Positions 19,701 through 28,022 of a stretch of 64,000 bases of DNA are shown here, one piece after another. Each line of letters opens with the position of its first letter. Position 1 is the stretch's first letter. This stretch comes from Planctomycetales bacterium (lineage in GTDB: Bacteria > Planctomycetota > Planctomycetia > Pirellulales > Lacipirellulaceae), in the NCBI GenBank assembly GCA_020427155.1, contig JAGQOW010000003.1, forward strand, positions 33,475-97,474. Direction: 5' to 3'. The position numbers and the translations under genes are program-made. The notes under the pieces were generated by a model. It made no database searches. It worked only from the letters and a program-made list of their open reading frames with translations, and was not told where the DNA came from.

Positions 19701-19866
19701 GCGAGTGGGCGAATCGTTGCTGGTGACGATGGGTATCAACGCCGATACCGGCAAAGACAACATAGGCATCCGATTCCTGGTCGAGCCGCGATTCTTGCCC
19801 AAGCTTCGGCTGACCAGCATGACCGGCATCGAGGTACCGCCTGCAGGAGCCTTTGGACTGGAATAA
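16741..19866 (+). CDS. LptD-like outer-membrane LPS assembly protein
   Basis: A 1041-residue protein with an N-terminal hydrophobic export segment (SVLSAAIIVAILTL). Near residues 290-330 there is an OstA/LptD-type periplasmic domain (YMEGNIEFRQGDRVVYADRM). A long beta-strand-rich region with many aromatic strand ends follows, as expected for a barrel. LptD places lipopolysaccharide in the outer leaflet, so this supports a Gram-negative type envelope. The start is TTG with AGGAAGAG just upstream, downstream of the promoter at 16576. The insertion between the signal and the OstA domain (about 200 residues) is longer than in proteobacterial LptD. The stop overlaps the start of the next gene by one base (TAATG), so the two are coupled. 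Confidence 0.8.
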   Translation: MLITSRRSSRCSPLVRFWRLGLHCARSVLSAAIIVAILTLRCWSSDIGIVQSDPTLPITVSADGCSRWQQGEYEVYHLRGNCYLNQGLTYARAPEAVVWVDRPETSDEPTKMLVYFEGTNDSRVCVDYRNVSTGDRGQKTLGQEEASTWFQRFTTLSSIRFRLPATTQEPATRPAIYDRGLAQFDPQRRRQLLLAQFTEFAPAPDPIQTLPPGMRSIQLSPRNDSSPAIDSKPQPDGGRVTVVSGGIRVLVEGLPATDVPSAFGPIGIVDISTDRAVIWTAGSDLGFGGQSVQTQDTPLEIYMEGNIEFRQGDRVVYADRMFYDIRRQVGVILNAELLTPLPMVDGYEYQGLVRLRAAAIRQIDQSHFSATNALITTSRLEEPTYHFGANEIAFEDIQTQVFDPRTGEPLVDHRQMAESRGNFVYVRGIPVFYWPTFATDLRKPSFFIDGVRVGSDRVFGTQVATDLDAYQLFGIRNAPQGTDWGLSIDYLSDRGIGHGTTFEYNRPDFLGFNGQANGQWDSWGISDEGLDNLGFGRRTIVPEKDYRFRLFGQHRQRLQSGWELTGELGWTSDRTFLEQYYESEWDEQPDPRTGLRLKRLADNRSLSIEANAQVNEFFTETQWLPRADHYWLGESLFGDRLTWFEHSQAAYANINIADTPTNATLAGQFSLLPWEEVIPGSGIPISGNGERLVTRQEIDLPLSLGPVKVVPFALGELAHWGEALDGDDIQRAFIHTGVRASVPFWAAFPEVQDSLFNLNGLAHKVVFDAELSYADANQDLVDLPLYDPLDDTSIIEMRRRVLNGTLAPTITSLKFDPRLYAFRSGIQGTVTSPTTEIADDLMALRMGMRHRWQTKRGGPGRQHIVDWLTIDSNATWFPNDSRDNFGQDIGLVDYDLRWHLGDRFTIVSDGAADFFGDGLRTISGGVLLNRPSRGNAYVGLRSINGPIESNVLMGSYSYRMSPKWISTAGATFDLSDTGSIGQSFSMTRVGESLLVTMGINADTGKDNIGIRFLVEPRFLPKLRLTSMTGIEVPPAGAFGLE

Positions 19867-20282
19867 TGGCAAACGACTTTTCACCTGTTCCCGACGAAGT
19901 GGACGAACCGTTTCGTAAGAACCAGAGTTGGGTGAAGCGCTTTGCCGTGGCTTGCCGAGGAGTCAAGGTGGCAGTCCGTCTGGAGGCAAGTTTCTTTGTC
20001 CATCTGTTTGTCGCGGCGATAGTCTTGCTTGCCGGCGCAGTGTTGGGCATTGCACGATGGGAGTGGTGTTTGGTGGTCCTCTGCATTGCGGCAGCGCTGA
20101 GCGCCGAGCTTTTCAACACCTCGATCGAGCGGATTGCCAGGGTCGTTACTCGCCAGGAAAACCCAGAGATCCGCGACGCTCTTGATACGGCCAGCGGGGC
20201 CGTCTTGGTGGTGGCACTCGGTTCAGCAATCATTGGTCTGCTCGTATTTGGTACTCGCGCCGCTGCAATGCTTGGGTACTAG
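19866..20282 (+). CDS. dgkA: Diacylglycerol kinase family membrane protein
   Basis: A 138-residue protein starting at the ATG that shares one base with the stop of the LptD-like gene. It has three hydrophobic helices and the DgkA hallmark motifs ELFNTSIE and EIRDALDTASGAV, where the Glu, Asn and Asp residues bind metal-ATP. Members phosphorylate diacylglycerol or undecaprenol in the inner membrane, recycling lipid released during cell-envelope synthesis. The N-terminus is a little longer than in E. coli DgkA. Coupling to an LPS-assembly gene fits a role in envelope lipid turnover. Which lipid it uses cannot be read from the sequence. Confidence 0.9.
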   Translation: MANDFSPVPDEVDEPFRKNQSWVKRFAVACRGVKVAVRLEASFFVHLFVAAIVLLAGAVLGIARWEWCLVVLCIAAALSAELFNTSIERIARVVTRQENPEIRDALDTASGAVLVVALGSAIIGLLVFGTRAAAMLGY

Positions 20283-20352
20283 CCCAGATCGATTCAACCA
20301 TTGATCCGGCCAGGCACGGCCACCCTTTGCCGCCGCCGATTCTTCTGGCGAC

Positions 20353-20382
20353 TTGTATTTCGCGCGAGTTGATCCCCATAAT
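20353..20382 (+). promoter_or_regulatory. Possible promoter for the isomerase gene
   Basis: TTGTAT at 20353-20358 and CATAAT at 20377-20382 are 18 bases apart, 74 bases before the ATG at 20456. The match is moderate; no operator-like repeat is seen around it. Confidence 0.3.
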
Positions 20383-20455
20383 CTATTGACCGTGGAGCGG
20401 GTTCATCAACTGCGCCGCCTTCGATCAGGACCAACAATAACCAAGGTGCAACCTA

Positions 20456-21343
20456 ATGACGACTTATAATCGACGAGAGTTTATTCGAACTTCGAGTGCC
20501 GCGGTGTTATCCGGCGCTGTGGCTGCTTCTTTCGGCGGCCCATGCTTCTCTCAGGATGCGTTGGGCGAGGCGCAGATAGCAATGCGATTGGGGCTAGTTA
20601 CTTACAACTGGGGCAAGGACTGGGACCTGCCGACTGTGATTGCCAATTGTTCAGCGACCCGTTTCGAGGGAGTGGAGCTTCGCTCGACGCACAAGCACGG
20701 CGTGGAAATCACACTCGACCAGGCGGCAAGAAAAGAAGTGGCCAAGCGATTTGCCGACTCCGATGTCGAACTGGTCGGTCTGGGCTCGGCTTGCGACTAC
20801 CACTCGCCTGATCCGGCCGAGTTGAAGGCCAATATTGAAGAAACAAAAGCGTTTGTGCGGCTTTGTCACGATCTGGGCGGCGGCGGCGTCAAGGTGCGGC
20901 CCAACGGACTGCCAGAGGAAGTGCCAGTGGCAAAGACGCTTGAGCAAATCGGCCGCGCTCTCCACGAAGTCGCCGAATTTGGCGCCGACCATGGTGTTGC
21001 TATTCGTGTCGAAGTCCACGGCAGGGGAACGAGCGAACTACCGCACATGAAAACCATCATGGACCATGCCGATCACGAGAATGCCTATGTCTGTTGGAAT
21101 TGCAATGCCCAGGACTTGCAAGGGGATGGCCTGGAGCACAACTTCCGGTTGGTTGCCGAGAAGATCAACACGGTGCATATTCACGATCTTCGCGGCGATC
21201 AATACCCTTGGAACCTGTTGTTCAGTCTACTTAAGGGCCAGAAGTTCTCGGGCTGGACGCTCTTGGAAGACGGCGCGGTGCCCGAGAACATCGTGGCTGC
21301 GATGCACGAGAATCGGAAGCTCTGGGAGCAACTGGCGGGCTAG
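20456..21343 (+). CDS. TAT-exported sugar phosphate isomerase/epimerase-like protein
   Basis: A 295-residue TIM-barrel protein of the xylose isomerase-like (AP endonuclease 2) superfamily. The N-terminus has a twin-arginine signal (NRREFIRTSSAAVLSGAVAA), so it is probably exported folded, perhaps after binding a metal. Putative metal ligands occur in the strands FEGVELRSTH, VAIRVEVHGRG, AYVCWNCNAQD and VHIHDLRGD. Such proteins are very numerous in planctomycetes and are presumed to act on sugars in the periplasm, but the substrate is unknown. It stands alone, with a possible promoter at 20353. Confidence 0.87.
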   Translation: MTTYNRREFIRTSSAAVLSGAVAASFGGPCFSQDALGEAQIAMRLGLVTYNWGKDWDLPTVIANCSATRFEGVELRSTHKHGVEITLDQAARKEVAKRFADSDVELVGLGSACDYHSPDPAELKANIEETKAFVRLCHDLGGGGVKVRPNGLPEEVPVAKTLEQIGRALHEVAEFGADHGVAIRVEVHGRGTSELPHMKTIMDHADHENAYVCWNCNAQDLQGDGLEHNFRLVAEKINTVHIHDLRGDQYPWNLLFSLLKGQKFSGWTLLEDGAVPENIVAAMHENRKLWEQLAG

Positions 21344-21346
21344 CCG

Positions 21347-22498
21347 TCAGTCCAGCCAATCTTTGGCCTTGAGTCGCTCGGGCACATACACCTCGGTCAC
21401 GTAGCTGATATCCTTGGAGATCAGCGATTCGACTTCGAGCTTGAAATCGTTTTTGAGCATCCGTTGGATTTCGCTTTGCCAGGCGCGCTTTTTCTCGAAC
21501 CATGGATACTTGGCTATCTGCTTGGCACGCTTTTTGTCGTTGTCGTTCAGCGCGATCTTCACACTATCAGAGAGCTGACAGCGTTCGAAATCGATACTGC
21601 GAAGTCCGAGATATTTCGCATCGGGTATCGCCATCCGCTGCGACTCGAATGCGAGATTGATCGACCCCTGCTTCAATACGCTATAGATGTAATACCCCCA
21701 CGGATCGTTGTCCAGTACGCAGTAGATCGGCAGCTTCAATTCATGGTGCATGCGGTGTAGTAGACGGCGGACCCCCCTCGGTGGCTGGCCTGCGCCGTGA
21801 GTCAGGATGCAATTGTGTGTTTCCCAGAAGCGATCTTCGTTGAAGCGTTGCCAAACCGTGCCTTTCTCGACATGCAAGATGAACTTGGCTTTGCACATTT
21901 TGCTGCTCAATTCTATGACCTCGGGCTCGACAATCGAAGGGATTGCATAACCGCCGGAACCCATGCGCGAGCAATCAATGACATCGCCCCGGTCTCTCAG
22001 GGTGATGTTGCCCACGAGTGCGCCACGGTTTTCGGCGTATAAGTGGAGTTCTTCGCGAATTGAATTCAACAAGACCTCGACGTCTTCAATAATCGTGTCG
22101 CATTCTCCTTGATCGTCAAAAGTGTTTTCCTTGGCACCTTCGATCGTGTGTTTCAGCATGTAATACAAACCTCGAAGGCTCGTAGTCTTGCCTTGGTCTA
22201 GCAGCTGCTTGCAGCCGCTGGCGACCAGCATGGTACGCATGTAGGCTTTTGCTTGGGACAAGTCGAACAGCTGTCGGCGATTCTTGTTGCTCCCCATCTC
22301 AAGAATCCGCTTGCGCGGACTATAGCGGACGTTGGAGAGCGTACGCGACGGGATATCAACGTGAGGATCGCGCCGGGCATTGGCCGCGCTGACCACGCGG
22401 TCGGCCAGACCGGTCAGTCGCGACATGGTCTTTTTGTCCCGCGGAGATAGTTTTGCTTTCGCTCTGCGTGCTGCGGGGGCTGCTCGTTTCTTTGCCAT
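21347..22498 (-). CDS. top6A: DNA topoisomerase VI subunit A
   Basis: The DNA-cleaving subunit of topoisomerase VI (type IIB), homologous to Spo11. The 383-residue protein has a winged-helix CAP domain with the catalytic tyrosine pair in SLRGLYYMLKH (Tyr112/113). Its Toprim domain has Glu211 in HVEKGTVWQRF and Asp263/Asp265 in LDNDPWGYYIYSV, which bind Mg. A basic N-terminal tail (AKKRAAPAARRAKAK) precedes the core. It lies 64 bases after the B subunit gene in the same direction, so an A2B2 enzyme is expected. All catalytic residues I can check are present. The enzyme is mainly archaeal and plant; it is uncommon in bacteria. Confidence 0.95.
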   Translation of the reverse strand: MAKKRAAPAARRAKAKLSPRDKKTMSRLTGLADRVVSAANARRDPHVDIPSRTLSNVRYSPRKRILEMGSNKNRRQLFDLSQAKAYMRTMLVASGCKQLLDQGKTTSLRGLYYMLKHTIEGAKENTFDDQGECDTIIEDVEVLLNSIREELHLYAENRGALVGNITLRDRGDVIDCSRMGSGGYAIPSIVEPEVIELSSKMCKAKFILHVEKGTVWQRFNEDRFWETHNCILTHGAGQPPRGVRRLLHRMHHELKLPIYCVLDNDPWGYYIYSVLKQGSINLAFESQRMAIPDAKYLGLRSIDFERCQLSDSVKIALNDNDKKRAKQIAKYPWFEKKRAWQSEIQRMLKNDFKLEVESLISKDISYVTEVYVPERLKAKDWLD

Positions 22499-22562
22499 GC
22501 AATTCTCCGTGATTTGCCCTAAATCAATCGGCTTGGGCTTAAAGAGGTTTCATCCCAGTAGT

Positions 22563-24635
22563 CTATTCGTCGTCAGTCTCTTGTTCGTCTTCTTCGCCGC
22601 CAATTCGGTTGATTGCCGCCGCATGGGAAGCGGGGTCGACGATCAACACATTCTCTCCCAAATCCAGGTCTTTGGGGTCCTGGTCGATTGGCCGACCGCG
22701 ATCGTCGAATTTCATGTCGGCCTCGGCTGTGTGCTTCTTGGCGACTTTTACCAGCTGGCTATACAGCTCGGACTGTTTCGCCCCGTTGATTTCGCTAACC
22801 GCACTCGAAACCTCTTTGAGGTATCTCAAAAACACTTCGCGTCGGTCGGTTTGCTGTTTTACTTTCAGGCGTCGTCGCAGGTACATTCCCAACTTTCGCC
22901 CCACCGCTTGGAGTCCGAGTCGAATCTCTTTTTGAATCTCTGGGTAATTGGCAATCGCTTCCTTCGATTCGCTGGTGAACGGCACCCACACGCTGGCAAT
23001 GTGAATCATCAACGACACGGGGCCACGGGGCAGCGAACCACGGGATTGGCTCAGGCCATAACTGCGCCAGTTGGTGGCGAGCACGGTTTGTGTGACCGCA
23101 CAGGCCGCCTGCTGGAATTGCAGCGGCACGCGGTTGGCGTAGCGCATCACCTCCATCGTTTGCCCGTCGGAGATGTTGACGTTCTTCATCGCCGTAAACA
23201 GCTTATCGCTTTCTTTCGGCTTGAGTTTGCCTGGGGCTTGTCGCGTGCCGAGCGCGGCGGTCTTGATGATCTTATCTGCCGCGTCGCTACCTAGGCCGTT
23301 AAACGTGTGAATCAAAAACTGCCGGATCGTTCGCGCATCGGTTTCTTCGAGCAACTCGAGCAGCAAATCCTTGCTTATGCTTTGGGTCGGAGCCGTCCCA
23401 CCGTAGGCGAGCCCAACCTCGATCTGAAACGGATTGCCGCGATAGACGGCTGGTGGGCGGGTAGCCGCAACATAGAACTCTGCCGGCACCACGTGATGCA
23501 GTCCTTTGAGTATCAGATCCTCGCCAATAGGACAAATACAATCGGTCGAAGGGTTTGAGATCTTAGTTTTTTGGATCGCCTGATGAAGCGCATCAGACTC
23601 GGCTCTGCCGACTTTGTTGGTGTTCGCGCGGGAACTAACCTTGGCCGTCGCGCAAACGCGTTTGGCTATCGCAGGAGTAACGCGTGAAAAACGGGTCCGC
23701 AAGAACTCTCCTACCGTCATCGACTCTGCTTCTTGAAGCATGGCAGCCAGTCGCCCGATCTCGACGCCGTACGGGTGAGGTTTGATTTCCTTGGGTTCCT
23801 TGGGCAAGGAGTCGGCAGTTCGCTCGTAATCGTAGACGTAGTCGTCTGGATCGCAATAATGCAGCGAAATGTGGGGATTGGCGATTGCTGTCTGCTCCAA
23901 GTACTCGCCGACGCTGCCTCTTCCCCGCATGAATTTCGCCTGCAACTCGATCGTTACGCGCGTGCCGTGCGGTTGGTCGACCCACTCGATGCCATGCTTC
24001 TTGATATACTGTGTGCCTGGATCTCCGGGCGCGATGTCGACACCATCCCCTTTGCCGTTAAGTATCTTGGGCTGGTTGATCTTCGTATCGATCTGGATTT
24101 CGTAGTAGTGGGCCGGTTTGCGAGCCGAAACCTTGGAGATGATCTTCACCGGCTTGCCAGTGGTTTGCACTCCGTACATCCCTGCTGCGCTAATGCCGAT
24201 TCCCTGTTGGCCACGACTTTGTCTGAGCCGGTGAAACTTCGAACCGTAGAGTAACTTGCCGAAAATCAGCGGAATCTGCTTTTTGAGGATGCCGGGGCCG
24301 TTATCTTGGATCCCAACCTTGTACCGATCGGAACCGGTTTGCTCGATATGAACCCAGATTTCCGGCAAGATACCTGCTTCCTCGCAAGCGTCGAGCGAAT
24401 TGTCGACCGCTTCTTTTACCGTCGTCAGCAGCGCTTTGCGTGGATTGTCGAAGCCCAACAGATGCCGGTTTTTCGCAAAAAACTCGCTGACCGAGATTTC
24501 GCGTTGGCTGGCAGCCATCGCCTTGGCCGTCGTGCGCCGCTTTGGTTTAGCTTCGCCATTGGTTGACGCAGGAGAGGGTCGCTTTGTCGTCGGTGCCTTT
24601 TTCTTAGGTGCTTTCTTTCGTTTCGTAGTCGCCAA
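22563..24635 (-). CDS. top6B: DNA topoisomerase VI subunit B
   Basis: The ATPase subunit of topoisomerase VI. The GHKL fold is plain: [14 protein letters not shown] (N box), [12 protein letters not shown] (G1), and [14 protein letters not shown] (G2) followed by the transducer domain. I start at a TTG at 24635 because AGAGGAG lies 8 bases upstream; another TTG at 24662 would add nine residues. The protein then has 690 residues with a Lys/Ala/Pro-rich tail at its N-terminus, like the basic tail on subunit A, perhaps for DNA contact. Gene order B then A matches the usual top6BA operon. ATP binding would close the dimer and drive strand passage. Confidence 0.95.
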   Translation of the reverse strand: MATTKRKKAPKKKAPTTKRPSPASTNGEAKPKRRTTAKAMAASQREISVSEFFAKNRHLLGFDNPRKALLTTVKEAVDNSLDACEEAGILPEIWVHIEQTGSDRYKVGIQDNGPGILKKQIPLIFGKLLYGSKFHRLRQSRGQQGIGISAAGMYGVQTTGKPVKIISKVSARKPAHYYEIQIDTKINQPKILNGKGDGVDIAPGDPGTQYIKKHGIEWVDQPHGTRVTIELQAKFMRGRGSVGEYLEQTAIANPHISLHYCDPDDYVYDYERTADSLPKEPKEIKPHPYGVEIGRLAAMLQEAESMTVGEFLRTRFSRVTPAIAKRVCATAKVSSRANTNKVGRAESDALHQAIQKTKISNPSTDCICPIGEDLILKGLHHVVPAEFYVAATRPPAVYRGNPFQIEVGLAYGGTAPTQSISKDLLLELLEETDARTIRQFLIHTFNGLGSDAADKIIKTAALGTRQAPGKLKPKESDKLFTAMKNVNISDGQTMEVMRYANRVPLQFQQAACAVTQTVLATNWRSYGLSQSRGSLPRGPVSLMIHIASVWVPFTSESKEAIANYPEIQKEIRLGLQAVGRKLGMYLRRRLKVKQQTDRREVFLRYLKEVSSAVSEINGAKQSELYSQLVKVAKKHTAEADMKFDDRGRPIDQDPKDLDLGENVLIVDPASHAAAINRIGGEEDEQETDDE

Positions 24636-24991
24636 GGTGGCGTCTCCTCTTGAGTATTTCAATCGTACCGCTGGTAAAATATGAAGATGGCGGAAATTAT
24701 AACGGCAGATCCTGCCTAGCCCCAGGGCGCGTTAGCCGCTGCTGGCGACCCATTGCGGACGACCGTTACGGCCCATACATAAAAACTCATCGTCAGAACA
24801 CGGACTGGCCGACAAGCTTCTGATAGAGGACCCCGCAGCCTGTTCCTCGGCCCTTTTGGGCCGCCTACCCGATCGGGCTCGATACCGTATTTCAAGCGTA
24901 CGATTCTCGAATGAATTGCCCGTCGCAGACGACTTTTGTCGGTGCCGGGGGACAGCTCAGAACGTGGATCGTCGACCACCAGGAGGGGATT
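24636..24991. other. Divergent intergenic region, topo VI operon and small secreted protein
   Basis: No gene is seen here. It holds TATAAT on the minus strand (plus positions about 24697-24702) that may serve the topo VI operon, a palindrome GGCAG-ATC-CTGCC at 24704-24716, a hairpin CGGCCC-TTTT-GGGCCG at 24848-24863, and a 10-base palindrome CCCGATCGGG at 24868-24877. Short open frames in the region have no family features. Confidence 0.4.
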
Positions 24992-25378
24992 ATGGTTTAC
25001 CGAATTGCCCCCGCGAGCGTGATCGCGGCGATTCTGGCTGGCTTGTGGCTCAGCTCAGATGTCAGTGCCTATGAAGGTCATTGGAAGCGAGTGATCAGCT
25101 ACCAAAACAAGAGCGATCTATTTGCCAATTACCAGGTAGGGCCCAATCCCAGCGGCACAGCCGCTGAAATGTATATCTCGCCGCGCCCCGTGCCGCCGCA
25201 TGTCGGGCACACCTACACCACCTATCAGCCGCTGATGCCTCACGAACTCATGTACAAGCATTGCCGTTCGCACTACGCTTACACTCCGGGTGCGGGATGG
25301 ACAAGATCGAAGGTGCGCTACTGCACTTATGGGCTGAAGCTGCAGGATGTCATTCACAACCTCCGAGTCAAGTACTGA
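24992..25378 (+). CDS. Small secreted Tyr/His-rich protein
   Basis: A 128-residue protein of unknown function. I start at the ATG at 24992 because a near-perfect ribosome site (AGGAGGGG) lies 4 bases upstream and the result has a signal peptide (IAPASVIAAILAGLWLSS, cleaved near VSAYEG). The mature part is rich in Tyr, His and Pro, with SPRPVPPHVGHTY, TYQPLMPHELMYKH and two cysteines. It resembles widespread planctomycete secreted hypothetical proteins. It is followed by another small secreted protein after 84 bases. The compact composition suggests a periplasmic or surface structural protein; no enzymatic motif is visible. Confidence 0.75.
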   Translation: MVYRIAPASVIAAILAGLWLSSDVSAYEGHWKRVISYQNKSDLFANYQVGPNPSGTAAEMYISPRPVPPHVGHTYTTYQPLMPHELMYKHCRSHYAYTPGAGWTRSKVRYCTYGLKLQDVIHNLRVKY

Positions 25379-25462
25379 GGGTTGAAAGGGCAAGTCTTTT
25401 CGTCTTGCTTGCCGCCGGTCGTTCCAAATTGCCCCCACCACGTCGTGAGAAGGAACTATCTC

Positions 25463-25837
25463 GTGATCAAGTGTTTTTCAATTACTATCTGCGTGGTCGT
25501 CTCGATCTCCCTCGGCGCTGCTGAGTCTTACGCCGAAGCACCGTACTTGCGACCTTTGCGTCGAGCACAAATGTATAACTGGCACGGCAACTACGCCCAT
25601 TCCGAGTATGGCCAGCCGTTAGCATTGGTCGTCCCTCCGACGGCCAATATGCAGACTAATTGGAGTTGGGGAGCCCCTAGTGCGAGCTTTTCTCGCATCG
25701 ACCATCAGTTTGGCCGTGACTATCCAGGCCCGGGTCCGTTTGCGGGTGGTTTTCTGCGAACTCCCCAGTGGCCAGCCAATACACAGCAGTTTGGAGTCTA
25801 TTACGCTCGCGCGCCGTGGTATCCGACGCAACGCTAG
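25463..25837 (+). CDS. Small secreted Trp/Tyr/Pro-rich protein
   Basis: A 124-residue protein, function unknown. The GTG at 25463 has AAGGA 8 bases upstream and yields a signal peptide (CFSITICVVVSISLGAAES). The mature chain is rich in aromatic residues and Pro, with YNWHGNYAHSEYGQP, LALVVPPTANMQTNWSWG and HQFGRDYPGPGPF. It lies directly behind another small secreted protein and probably shares its transcript. It has no cysteines. The two are not clear sequence repeats of each other, but they share length, export signal and composition. It converges with the TPR-like gene, with only 11 bases between stops. Confidence 0.72.
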   Translation: MIKCFSITICVVVSISLGAAESYAEAPYLRPLRRAQMYNWHGNYAHSEYGQPLALVVPPTANMQTNWSWGAPSASFSRIDHQFGRDYPGPGPFAGGFLRTPQWPANTQQFGVYYARAPWYPTQR

Positions 25838-25848
25838 TAGCAAGTTTG

Positions 25849-28020
25849 CTACTGCGGAGTCAACGACGAAGCGTCAAACCGTATTGACCCAATTGTTTGT
25901 GGATAAAGCAGTTTCGTGAGTTGCCCAAGCTTCTCGGCAAGTTCCCCCTCTCCGAGCCGCCAGAGCAACTCCAGTCGAGCCTGCCGGGCCCGTATCCAAC
26001 GTGGCCCGGCAGGCTTGCTCTGTTTTTCGATCTGCTGCCACATCAGAAGCGCCTCGCGAAGCTCTATGTCCTGCTGCGAATCCGAGAGGATAAGTACATA
26101 CGATTCGTATAAATTGCCGTCTTGCGGGTAGAGGTCCAGCAATTCCCGTAAGACAGCTAAAGCCTGGTCTCGATTGCCCATGGCAAGCAAGGCGTCAGCC
26201 TGATGGCGCTTTAGTGCCAGTGTTGTTTTGCTTTCCAAACCGTGATCGATCTGCTGCGCCGCTGCCACAATTCTTAAGACATCGCTCCAATGGCTGCCAC
26301 GCGACAGGGCTTCGGCTAGCAACTCGCTGGCCCTCAATTTCCAAGATGCATCGGCTTTTGGGGAGGAGGCCAACGCGGCGCTCAGCAGCTTGCGAGCATT
26401 GTCGTGCTCTCCTGTCGAGTGATGCAATAGGAGCTCGCTGAGCTTCAGAGCGGCTGATCTTGTAAGATCATTCCACTCACGCGACCAGCGGCCTTTGGAA
26501 TCCATCAGAACTTGTTGGAGCCCCTTCCTTGCCCGTTCGACGAGAAGGATGCGGCTTGTGTCCGATTCGGGAGACTCCGAATCGAGCTGCTGCAACTCCT
26601 GCAAAGTGCAATCGGTCAAGGCAACAGCGCACGCAATAGCTCCAGCGGCATTTGCATCGAACCCTGAGAGTACTCGCGAAGCTTCGGACCACTGCTGTCG
26701 GCTCATCCAGTAGCGACCCAGCCATAACCGAACGGTATTCGCCTGCTTGCTTCTGGGCCAGATTTCCAGGTGTTCTTGAAGCAGCATTTCAAACCGCTGC
26801 ATCTCTTCAGGCGACTCGCGCGCGAGAATGCCTGTCAAGCCAATGGCAGTCAAGTGGGTTTCTGCCGCCTCGGCATGCTTAGGCTGGTCGAGTGCCAATT
26901 GGCGAAATCGTAGGCTTGCTACTTCGTCATTGCCCAATGCTCTTGCAACTGCGGCGGCGGTTTTAGCTGCCCGGAACCGCTGCTGCTCGTCGCCTGCTTT
27001 CGCGAAGCTATTGGCAGCCCGATCGTATGCCGCGATTGCTTCCTGCCATTTGCCTGCCGTATAGAGTCGTTCGGCCGATCTCAGTAAGGGGTCGGCTTGG
27101 AGCTGGGGAGACGACCCACCCTCGGCCTGCACAGACCATTCAATCTGCTCAGACTCGGCATGAAGCTTTAATGCAATCTCAGGCGGCAAATCCTCGTCTT
27201 GCCATTGGTCTAGCAGCTCTCTTGCTTCGGTCAACTTGTTCAAGAGACGTAGGCAGACCAGCCGTTCCACATGGGCTTCCCAGATCTCATTTCCAACGCT
27301 AGTCGATTTGCTGAGTTGAGCAAGCGATTGCAGTGCCAGCCCTAGTGAATTGACGCGATCGGCCGAGTCGGCCGCATAGCTGAGCGCCTGCAATCGGTAG
27401 CCGCGTGCTTGCTGAAGGGCTAGATTTCGCCGCAACGACTCCAATTCGGTCTTCGTCCAACCGCTGGCTTTGGCAGCCGAGGCCGACTTCTGGTAGGTGT
27501 CGCGTAACCGCTTTTCCAGTTCGCTAGCGATCGAGTTTAGCTCGCTTAGGCTGGTACGCAGTAACGAGCGCGCCGCCTGTAAAGAACGGTCGTCCTCGGC
27601 ATAGTCAGCGACGTCTTGCAGTAACGACTCCGCGTGGGCAAGTTTGGAAATGGCCAGCTGAATCGCGATCAGAATCCCTCGCGGGCTGTTTTTCGCACGT
27701 CCAGCAAGTTCAGCAACTTCCGCTAACGTATTCCACAAAGTATCTCGTTCGCTGGGCGATGCGTCCACCGCCCGTTGAGTACGCGCCTGTAACCAGCTCG
27801 TCGCAATCTCTACGAGCGCGGCGTTTGGCAGATTCGATTCGACTAAGCAATGTCGACAGTAGTCGTCAAGCTCGTCGAAAGCTCGCTTCTCACGCAGCGT
27901 AGCAATGTGGCTGAGTTCTTGACTTTGAGCCAGCAATGCTGTGGCTAGCCCGAGCCATAAGATGATAGTGTGCAGGCACAGTTTGCCGACCTTTGCAGAG
28001 CCAGGCGTGAAACGGCGCAT
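25849..28020 (-). CDS. Exported TPR-like helical repeat protein
   Basis: A protein of about 723 residues with a signal peptide (CLHTIILWLGLATALLAQ) and an all-helical mature part made of TPR-like repeats (for example LYTAGKWQEAIAAYDRAANSFAKAG and MGNRDQALAVLRELLDLYPQDG split over two pairs of helices). It has no catalytic motif. It is last in an operon with ExbB and two ExbD genes: a GTG at 28026 overlaps the stop of the second ExbD gene, or the ATG at 28020 is used. It probably scaffolds or receives force from the ExbB/ExbD motor in the periplasm. That function is inferred from context only. Confidence 0.75.
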   Translation of the reverse strand: MRRFTPGSAKVGKLCLHTIILWLGLATALLAQSQELSHIATLREKRAFDELDDYCRHCLVESNLPNAALVEIATSWLQARTQRAVDASPSERDTLWNTLAEVAELAGRAKNSPRGILIAIQLAISKLAHAESLLQDVADYAEDDRSLQAARSLLRTSLSELNSIASELEKRLRDTYQKSASAAKASGWTKTELESLRRNLALQQARGYRLQALSYAADSADRVNSLGLALQSLAQLSKSTSVGNEIWEAHVERLVCLRLLNKLTEARELLDQWQDEDLPPEIALKLHAESEQIEWSVQAEGGSSPQLQADPLLRSAERLYTAGKWQEAIAAYDRAANSFAKAGDEQQRFRAAKTAAAVARALGNDEVASLRFRQLALDQPKHAEAAETHLTAIGLTGILARESPEEMQRFEMLLQEHLEIWPRSKQANTVRLWLGRYWMSRQQWSEASRVLSGFDANAAGAIACAVALTDCTLQELQQLDSESPESDTSRILLVERARKGLQQVLMDSKGRWSREWNDLTRSAALKLSELLLHHSTGEHDNARKLLSAALASSPKADASWKLRASELLAEALSRGSHWSDVLRIVAAAQQIDHGLESKTTLALKRHQADALLAMGNRDQALAVLRELLDLYPQDGNLYESYVLILSDSQQDIELREALLMWQQIEKQSKPAGPRWIRARQARLELLWRLGEGELAEKLGQLTKLLYPQTIGSIRFDASSLTPQ

Positions 28021-28022
28021 GC

